Shown in pieces: positions 58,601-60,000 of a DNA stretch of 60,000 nucleotides. The notes under the pieces are model-generated. The model saw nothing but the letters and a program-made list of their open reading frames with translations, did no database searches and was not told where the DNA came from. The stretch is from NCBI GenBank assembly GCA_903813345.2, contig CAIIXF020000007.1, positions 18,465,564 through 18,525,563 on the forward strand. Direction: 5' to 3'. The DNA comes from Owenia fusiformis (Eukaryota; Annelida; Polychaeta; Sabellida; Oweniidae). Position 1 is the first letter of the stretch; each line of letters begins with the position of its first letter. The translations under genes and the position numbers were made by a program.

Positions 58601-60000
58601 ATGTGACAATATTGGGAAACCGTGATATCCTTAAAAATGCCAGCCCTATATTTGTTTCCTATACAGAAAGCCTTGTCTGGTTCATATTGACACCTCTAAT
58701 ACCCTACACCTCTATTATTGTAGGAAATATCTAATAACCTGGCAAGACTCTGCGTTAATGCCTGTTCACGTCTAGGAGGCTATCTAGCGGGAGATCTAGC
58801 AACCCCTGACAACCCTGCAGTAAAGAACTCACTTAGTGCCATGCTTACACCTTATCTTGCACGCAAACTAAAGGATGAGAACCCTGCAGAGGTAAGTGAT
58901 ACATTATATATTTTCAAGTTACCCATTTCAACATGCAATTATTCGCTCCTGTACTTTATTAAGAAATATATTTACTATTTTCAACCCATTATTCTTGTTT
59001 AAGGTTCTAAAGATCCTAAACAGTAACACAGAGAATCCATATTTGATTTGGGACAATGCAACAAGAGCAGAGTTGACTGAATTTTTAGCAGATCAGCAGC
59101 AACAGATGGTGAAAACTGTAAGTCAGAATCATGTACAGTTGTATTACTGTTTTCATACAATCTAGCAACACTGTGTAAGATCTTTAGTGAGTTCTCCATT
59201 TCTTGAAGAGGTAGTGAAATGTTGGAATAAATATATTGATAATGCTCAATAGAAACATAAATCAAATAAAGGATTTAAGCACAAGACTGGACAATTAATG
59301 GTTAATAATTAGTGTTACATAAAAAGCAAAGTGTATTCTCTAACTCTTCCCTTTTCAGGGGGAATGTGATTCTCAGTTTGGTGCTGAATTCAAGTTTTCT
59401 GTTCATGCCAAGGAACTCATTGTTGGAGAAGTATTTGTGCGCATTTACAATGAACAGTCAACCTTCCCCCTTGAGGTAAATATCATCTTTGTTCTTTGCA
59501 CATTATATTCTAAAAAACCCAAATATTGAAATATCGAGAATTAGATCTATATTTAGTCTGCTTATGTTTTTAAATTTCTTGATTTAAGAAGTAATTCCAT
59601 TTGGATCAACTTCAATCACCATTTGGAATATAACTATATAATCTTATTGACATGTGGATTGTGATTTCACATTAAAATTGTGATCCTTGTGAGAGTAAAT
59701 GAACTTTAATAAGTTTTTCAGCATTTTGTCAATGGGGTTTAGCCCAAACTTTTTTAGACAACATAAAATCATTAGAATTTGAATAAAGGTAAATAATGAT
59801 GCAAATCAAAATTGTTTTGGTAGAAAATTACACACAGAATTCAAATATGCCATCAAATAGAAGAAAATATTAGTCTTTAATGGTTAAAAATGAAGATCTC
59901 TTAAAATCTCAATAAAACGAGACTTTAACAAGATTTCAAAGCTATATGGAAAAAGGATTATTGTGTTTATATTTTCAGTATTCCACATTTAAATGACAAC
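25642..60000 (+). CDS. DNAJC13: DNAJC13 / RME-8 endosomal J-domain protein, 40 coding exons, 3' end beyond window
   Basis: Forty consecutive exons join into 1,694 codons without a stop or frame conflict; lengths sum to 5,082 nt. The product matches metazoan DNAJC13/RME-8, which is about 2,240 residues in vertebrates, so roughly a quarter of the gene is missing at the right edge. RME-8 is a peripheral early-endosome protein. It binds PI3P through its N-terminal region and recruits Hsc70 through a central J domain, acting with SNX1/retromer and the WASH complex in cargo sorting. Visible here are the N-terminal PH-like region, three of the IWN-type repeats (near exons 20/21, 30/31 and 39), a GYF-like domain (exons 26-27) and a J domain with HPD (exon 32). 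Exon sets are given in the entries below. The start is the first ATG after a splice acceptor, giving [13 protein letters not shown], in line with the vertebrate N terminus. Confidence 0.97.
26449..27256. mobile_element. TTAA-flanked TIR element in DNAJC13 intron 2 (piggyBac-like MITE)
   Basis: TTAA at 26445-26448 and 27257-27260 flank the ends AGGCCCCATATAAAGTTT and AAACTTTAGACGGGGACT, which are inverted repeats of each other. TTAA targets are the hallmark of the piggyBac superfamily. The 808-bp interior is T-rich and non-coding. A partial relative lies at 4508-4745. Confidence 0.8.
27317..28380. mobile_element. (CCGT)n / AAAATGGCGGCC repeat element, copy 1, DNAJC13 intron 2
   Basis: It opens ATCCCATCGAACGAAGTTCG, followed by about 19 CCGT units (27358-27430). 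Near the other end lies TTCGATGGGATTCGCTACG, so the ends carry ATCCCA(A/T)CGAA as inverted repeats. The interior has three tandem copies, about 140 bp each, sharing AGTGGAGCGATTTTGTTCAT and separated by GGCGGCCATTTTG / AAAATGGCCGCCATTTT palindromes. It is non-coding and the same family as 52392-53155. Confidence 0.85.
28905..29060. repeat. Dispersed repeat with GTGTTAACTTATT and ACGTCTGTAA blocks
   Basis: TCGACGTCTGTAAGAAATGG, then GGTGGTGATATTTGCGATGT, resembles 47970-48075 (TCGGCGTCTGTAACAAATGG, then GGTGGTGACATTTTGCATGT). Two members of one repeat family in introns 3 and 16. Confidence 0.55.
29692..29866. mobile_element. Short fold-back MITE in DNAJC13 intron 4
   Basis: CGATTTTATGATTTATG pairs with CATAAATCATAAAATCTCG, and AAATTTTATTCT with AGAATAAAATTTT. 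The inverted arms are about 62 bp around a 50-bp loop. No ORF. Confidence 0.85.
30823..31060. repeat. 15-bp minisatellite in DNAJC13 intron 7
   Basis: About 16 degenerate units of AGTGATCTCCCCATA. Because the period is five codons, the minus strand reads as a repetitive [10 protein letters not shown] peptide of 110 codons, which is a by-product and not a gene. Variation is mostly in the last five bases of the unit. Confidence 0.95.
31415..31478. mobile_element. 64-bp palindromic MITE before DNAJC13 exon 8
   Basis: GGGGTGGGCCAATAAAAATT pairs with AATTTTCATTGGCCCACCCT around a short loop. AGGGTGGGCC-type ends are known from mariner-like MITEs. It lies about 45 bp upstream of the exon 8 acceptor. 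Confidence 0.85.
31783..31803 (+). promoter_or_regulatory. CRE palindrome and YY1-like motif at the LINE 5' end
   Basis: TGACGTCA (31783-31790) is a perfect cAMP-response-element palindrome, and CCAAGATGG (31795-31803) resembles a YY1 site. They sit within 25 bases of the element's first base. Non-LTR elements carry internal promoters at this place, and mammalian L1 also has a YY1 site there. The ATG inside the motif opens a 12-codon upstream ORF that ends at 31838. Function is inferred from position only. Confidence 0.5.
31907..33829 (+). CDS. LINE ORF1: RNase H - PHD finger - coiled coil - SGNH/esterase-like protein (640 aa)
   Basis: Residues about 1-150 form a eukaryotic-type RNase HI domain. 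Its acidic catalytic set is present: D12 (YVDGAC), E55 (KAELKA), D79 (SDSEYV) and D144 (GNEEADRLA), with H134 in KGHAG. Residues 181-230 have the C4HC3 spacing of a PHD finger (C181, C184, C195, C198, H203, C206, C227, C230). Residues about 275-400 are Lys/Glu-rich with heptad-like leucines, a likely coiled coil. From about 465 to the end is an SGNH/GDSL-hydrolase-like fold: IIGSSLIK with S473, VSNDL near N527, and DRVHLSEQG with D615 and H618. PHD and esterase domains are documented in ORF1 of CR1-like elements. An RNase H at the start of ORF1 is what sets this apart, since LINE RNase H normally follows the reverse transcriptase in ORF2. The ORF has no internal stop. It should bind element RNA and assist transposition; that is inference. 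Confidence 0.93.
   Translation: MPTINYTACYVDGACSKNGSTDSRGGYGIFWGDGNPLNKFGSLPDDTIPTNGKAELKACIEALRICKDENITHVQIFSDSEYVVNGISKWIPNWIKKGWKLSNNNPVKNQDLWKELNTLTKLKTKIKWTLVKGHAGIHGNEEADRLARKGCIANVVDKGITEEEQLDLVAADTCDTDSTVCTICEDSNSSNMLTCNCCKMNIHYTCSKLPAYQILQYIKKKNKKFICDLCTSDKDSDIEILLSQSDNQQEDLVQNIDDLISPIRSSQNQKQSIHLQTNVVEELKSIFVGRFDRLESELERLINESKRDNGAKQSYKEEKIKLEAVLFEKNSQIKLMKESLQNKDEEIKELKARMQAIESKNNDALMGLTETTKQMKSEIKNLQIKIDVKNEKLITNHLNDSIDLQTDVTMGTNASTNPISNESADTSKKEELTNAFVPRVSSRSTPRRGIRRNVENRNSNRQYRDSVLIIGSSLIKNLQPGKLSSRFDSYKYTAYTIEEASDVVLGIKEKCHPNESPSCIVFQVVSNDLKFLSVDACINRMNGLTTLTKELFPGTKVLISLAPNRGDSEERNSKTEYINEYFWNRYNKSHDIRIIDNTNLSFSDGSIIPRFFSADRVHLSEQGERRLFNNIKYAITKCLY
34020..36089 (+). pseudogene. 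LINE ORF2, 5' part: AP endonuclease and first half of reverse transcriptase (split by insertion)
   Basis: From ATG 34020 (or 34047, which removes nine residues) the frame encodes an APE-type endonuclease. Visible residues are N21 in HWNVEG, E54 in GLTETH, D171/N173 in GDLNSR, and D284-H285 in LSDH. A lysine-rich linker follows, then the reverse-transcriptase start ([24 protein letters not shown]). Motif [12 protein letters not shown], has the first catalytic Asp at residue 669. The frame is cut between RT motifs A and B by another element; translation would continue only five codons into the insertion and stop at 36102-36104. The 190-bp gap from ORF1 holds no other reading frame of note. The split alone disables this copy, since no other disabling change is seen. 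Confidence 0.95.
36094..37501 (+). mobile_element. Nested non-autonomous retroelement inside LINE ORF2
   Basis: The 1,408-bp insertion is flanked by TATAA at 36089-36093 and 37502-37506, a candidate target duplication. It ends in a (AAACT)n-type tail (TAAACTAAACTAAAC) with AATAAA at 37473-37478. Removing it plus one duplication joins the two halves of the host LINE frame exactly. It encodes one ORF1-like protein and no reverse transcriptase, so it must borrow enzymes in trans. Its tail differs from that of the host LINE (AAATCT repeats), so the partner is probably a different LINE family. Confidence 0.9.
36316..37023 (+). CDS. ORF1p-like protein of the nested element (235 aa)
   Basis: Residues about 20-100 are Gln/Leu-rich with heptad-like spacing ([33 protein letters not shown]), a probable coiled coil. 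About 105-180 ([14 protein letters not shown] to [19 protein letters not shown]) has the strand-helix pattern of an RRM-like fold. The end is basic ([16 protein letters not shown]). Coiled coil, RRM and basic C-terminal domain in this order are the layout of L1-type ORF1 RNA chaperones. A 32-codon basic ORF starts upstream at 36225 and overlaps this start in another frame. Homology to a named family is not established. Confidence 0.7.
   Translation: MADIGKRFGFNTDGPKMDSNTSASIMALGATIQTLQQQMNRIMDQNIGVLKQIDLQRAELVSYFETKLEQQNFEILQHVNAVSAEIKVLKDRIDGFEKLRYKPNESSVNELVIVIKNLPESSSILDSTMVINVLSEIVCDDDPIDVCPIDVKRLPKRHDSAGIVLVTLKSPEDKARILKSKSKLKYSKEYNNVYVEQQKTRKQLELEYTLRNMQRFGKLWPQQSNNIKARGSRIT
37503..39002 (+). 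pseudogene. LINE ORF2, 3' part: rest of reverse transcriptase and C-terminal zinc motif
   Basis: This is the continuation of the same frame after the nested insertion. [20 protein letters not shown] is RT motif [10 protein letters not shown] is motif C, with the catalytic YADD at 37734-37745. STKTIMKF-like and KYLGLTIS blocks follow. The C terminus has a Cys/His cluster (CEVC, then H, then C, at about 38775-38825) in the sequence context [19 protein letters not shown]. Such a zinc motif ends ORF2 of many LINEs. No RNase H domain follows the reverse transcriptase here, which matters because one is present in ORF1. The stop at 39000-39002 is followed by a 250-bp 3'UTR. Confidence 0.95.
39368..47753 (+). 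CDS. DNAJC13: DNAJC13 coding exons 9-16
   Basis: Exons: 39368-39465, 42854-43005, 43513-43685, 45444-45543, 46118-46225, 46496-46651, 47081-47137, 47632-47753. They carry the conserved blocks [67 protein letters not shown] and [15 protein letters not shown]. This is the armadillo/HEAT-like alpha-helical stretch before the J domain. Two exons have unusual 3' splice-site surroundings: exon 13 sits at the end of a 42-bp array repeating its own acceptor, and exon 16 starts 25 nt after a short transposon. Confidence 0.96.
40094..40280. mobile_element. Fold-back repeat in DNAJC13 intron 9
   Basis: GGTTATTTACTGGGAGGGAT...GAATATGGGTTTTATTCC pairs with GGAATGAAACCCATATTC...AGAAATAACC. Within it, CAATATGATATTGACCGA recurs. 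About 187 bp, non-coding. Confidence 0.8.
40375..40505. repeat. Tandem repeat with AATACGATTTTTT and CCCGGGGACAATACG
   Basis: Two full units of about 58 bp plus partials: TCCCGGGGACAATACGATTT then TTCATGTAATACG. The AATACGATTTTT core occurs five times in 130 bases. Confidence 0.85.
40765..41538 (-). CDS. Intronless antisense ORF in DNAJC13 intron 9: secreted acidic protein
   Basis: The open frame runs from 41589 (274 codons), but the second Met at 41536-41538 is the better start. It gives [19 protein letters not shown], a classic signal peptide with likely cleavage after VHA, and a protein of 257 residues. The mature part is hydrophilic and rich in Asp, Glu, His, Asn and Tyr ([25 protein letters not shown]) with no cysteine, no membrane segment and no domain I recognise. 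TATA-like strings lie upstream on the minus strand (TTATAAA near 41594-41600; TATATATAAG just before the second Met). It sits antisense inside an intron, with no sign of a poly-A retrocopy. It could be a nested secreted or biomineral-type gene, the last exon of a longer antisense gene, or a chance ORF, though the length and signal peptide argue against chance. Confidence 0.55.
   Translation of the reverse strand: MLKKSRIFVILFVTILILPVHARPITEIHPYMDEGLIEYGNPLNEHVPQSNEGKAVYTQEGVNLYQMIIYNLYGQTNFQGYTSPLLSPPENGKYESYLIDNQEDYQRKYPKGIVHKNDEDLYENDFDPRQKYVDQHGNDLQQENNDHPHEDDEHEFSKDDHINGFNSAVTGDKNVATNGYTHEEGTKKMKQVTQHETDQLPSIEYSETDHHFNPGQYDFDHLTDRIWQEGKEVYDMDDVYEDIMDFNSPFIYDFIYS
42107..42672. mobile_element. 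Decayed mariner-type TIR element before DNAJC13 exon 10
   Basis: It opens TACAGGGTGTTGCATATG. Inner inverted blocks include GGATTGCAAAGTTTCAG against CTGAAACTTTGCAATC, and GATGCATTGTATCAAAG against CTTTGATACATTGTATC. The right end is disrupted by a G run of about 14 at 42656-42670. Confidence 0.75.
43686..45443 (+). other. DNAJC13 intron 11, no further feature
   Basis: About 1.76 kb of AT-rich intronic sequence with no repeat, RNA gene or ORF that I can support. Confidence 0.6.
45658..46117 (+). repeat. 42-bp tandem array duplicating the 3' splice site and start of DNAJC13 exon 13
   Basis: Eleven upstream units start at 45658, 45693, 45735, 45778, 45820, 45867, 45909, 45951, 45993, 46035 and 46076; the authentic exon 13 at 46118 makes the twelfth. 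Each unit is about 24 nt equal to the exon start (codons PMHDDYDI) plus about 18 nt of pyrimidine tract ending in CAG or TAG. Units six to nine are identical at exactly 42 bp; the first five are diverged with variable length; unit ten is 41 bp. The last upstream unit is in frame with exon 13, so its use would add 14 residues. Units six to ten share a frame that the 41-bp unit breaks. Confidence 0.95.
47337..47606. mobile_element. Mariner-like MITE with 46-bp terminal inverted repeats, abutting DNAJC13 exon 16
   Basis: TACAGGGTGTCCCAAAAG through CCTAGGCAGACATATACCA pairs with TGGTATATGTCTGCCTAGG through CGGGACATCCTGTA. It inserted at a TA. The 270-bp body is non-coding. Its right end is only 25 nt from the exon 16 acceptor at 47631/47632. 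Confidence 0.88.
48201..51832 (+). CDS. DNAJC13: DNAJC13 coding exons 17-25
   Basis: Exons: 48201-48276, 48634-48729, 49015-49134, 49544-49669, 50015-50159, 50529-50595, 50814-50973, 51290-51352, 51731-51832. The first IWN-type repeat spans exons 20-21 (SNLIWNYK then [19 protein letters not shown]). A basic stretch, [10 protein letters not shown], is encoded in exon 20. [17 protein letters not shown] (exon 22) is an acidic linker. Exon phases match across every junction. These introns are compact (0.25-0.5 kb) and I see no transposon in them. Confidence 0.96.
52074..53400 (+). CDS. DNAJC13: DNAJC13 coding exons 26-27, GYF-like domain
   Basis: Exons 52074-52178 and 53198-53400. The segment [19 protein letters not shown] plus [13 protein letters not shown] and PQLKW has the aromatic and Gly pattern of the GYF_2 domain found at this place in RME-8 (about residues 964-1015 of this reconstruction). 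GYF domains usually bind proline-rich peptides; the ligand here is unknown. The intron between the two exons (about 1.02 kb) is largely occupied by the second copy of the (CCGT)n-bearing repeat. Confidence 0.93.
52392..53155. mobile_element. (CCGT)n repeat element, copy 2, DNAJC13 intron 26
   Basis: It opens ATCCCAACGAACGAAGTTCG, then a short CCGTCCGTCTGTCCGTCAG tract, and closes TTCGTTGGGATTTGCTACTC then GTTGCCGTTATCTAG. ATGGCCG/ATGGCTG motifs recur (CAAGATGGCCGCCG, CAAAATGGCCGTC, CAAAATGGCTGC). It ends 42 bp before exon 27. A CTTAAT string near both ends may be a target duplication. Confidence 0.85.
53753..55253 (+). CDS. DNAJC13: DNAJC13 coding exons 28-31
   Basis: Exons 53753-53837, 54112-54312, 54724-54878, 55052-55253. 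Very strongly conserved blocks: [54 protein letters not shown] (second IWN-type repeat) and [12 protein letters not shown]. This helical-repeat region leads directly into the J domain. The introns show nothing beyond ordinary unique sequence. Confidence 0.96.
55563..56211 (+). CDS. DNAJC13: DNAJC13 coding exons 32-33, central J domain
   Basis: Exons 55563-55757 and 56079-56211. The J domain reads from [11 protein letters not shown] through [18 protein letters not shown] to [13 protein letters not shown]. The HPD tripeptide needed for stimulating Hsp70 ATPase is intact at about residues 1323-1325. A central rather than N-terminal J domain is the hallmark of RME-8/DNAJC13. The intron splits the domain after the HPD loop (DGR/DMF). 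Hsc70 recruitment to endosomes is inferred from the family. Confidence 0.97.
56662..59475 (+). CDS. DNAJC13: DNAJC13 coding exons 34-40 (partial, gene runs off the right edge)
   Basis: Exons: 56662-56846, 57040-57114, 57775-57891, 58124-58303, 58724-58891, 59004-59117, 59359-59475. Conserved blocks are [47 protein letters not shown], and the third IWN-type repeat [18 protein letters not shown]. Exon 37 ends with a GC donor (CAG/GCAAGT) rather than GT. Exon 40 ends with ...TFPLE before a GT; no exon matching the next conserved block is found in the remaining 525 bases. The C-terminal part with the last IWN repeat is therefore outside the window. Confidence 0.95.
57983..58083 (+). mobile_element. 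About 100-bp retroinsertion with 16-bp target duplication in DNAJC13 intron 36
   Basis: ATTTGTGTAGTTTTTA at 57967-57982 and 58084-58099 flank a 101-bp insert ending in an AAATTGAATTGA-type microsatellite tail. This is a 5'-truncated LINE or SINE 3' end. It sits 25 nt before the exon 37 acceptor, with the duplicated target forming the pyrimidine-rich region. Confidence 0.8.

Noticed and set aside
59476-60000. A forty-first DNAJC13 exon after the AG at 59981
   Set aside because: The sequence after that AG hits a stop almost at once in the required frame and does not match the next conserved block.
1-60000. tRNA or rRNA genes
   Set aside because: No cloverleaf with A and B boxes and no rRNA-like segment was recognised on either strand by reading; a covariance-model scan was not possible.

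Overview
The window is a piece of animal nuclear genome: AT-rich, with long introns, consensus GT-AG splice sites and dense interspersed repeats. Two conserved vertebrate-like genes can be read exon by exon. The encoded proteins are close to their vertebrate counterparts, and the repeats (short DNA transposons, (CCGT)n-bearing elements, poly-C-bearing repeats) are of a sort common in marine invertebrates. A slowly evolving marine invertebrate, perhaps an echinoderm or hemichordate, is my best inference, but nothing here settles the phylum.

Layout. 1-9.3 kb is gene-poor and repeat-rich; its main structure is a nested fold-back inverted repeat at 5.6-7.07 kb. 9.3-14.5 kb (minus strand) holds a seven-coding-exon gene for a mitochondrial carrier of the SLC25A42 (CoA/ADP carrier) type, complete from ATG to stop, 363 codons. 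14.5-22 kb is intergenic with several inverted-repeat elements. A putative promoter/5'UTR exon near 21.98-22.13 kb carries a TCTCGCGAGA palindrome and an ATGGCGG motif. From 25.64 kb to the right edge (plus strand) runs DNAJC13 (RME-8), an endosomal J-domain protein. Forty coding exons are resolved here, 1,694 in-frame codons; the last part of the gene lies beyond the window. The two genes are divergent (head to head).

DNAJC13 introns hold most of the accessory biology. Intron 8 contains a nearly intact non-LTR retrotransposon (31,779-39,249) in sense orientation, flanked by an 8-bp target-site duplication. Its ORF1 has an unusual order: RNase H, PHD finger, coiled coil, SGNH/esterase-like domain. 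Its ORF2 (AP endonuclease, reverse transcriptase, C-terminal zinc motif) is split by a 1.4-kb second insertion that codes for its own ORF1-like protein. Intron 9 carries an intronless antisense ORF for a secreted acidic protein. Intron 12 ends in a 42-bp tandem array in which each unit repeats the 3' splice site plus the first eight codons of exon 13, giving about a dozen candidate acceptors. Introns 2 and 26 carry two copies of a (CCGT)n/ATGGCGGCC-rich repeat family. Intron 37 uses a GC donor.

The two host genes have no obvious shared pathway (mitochondrial cofactor transport versus endosomal sorting). The strongest candidates for something undescribed are the retrotransposon ORF1 architecture and the splice-site minisatellite.
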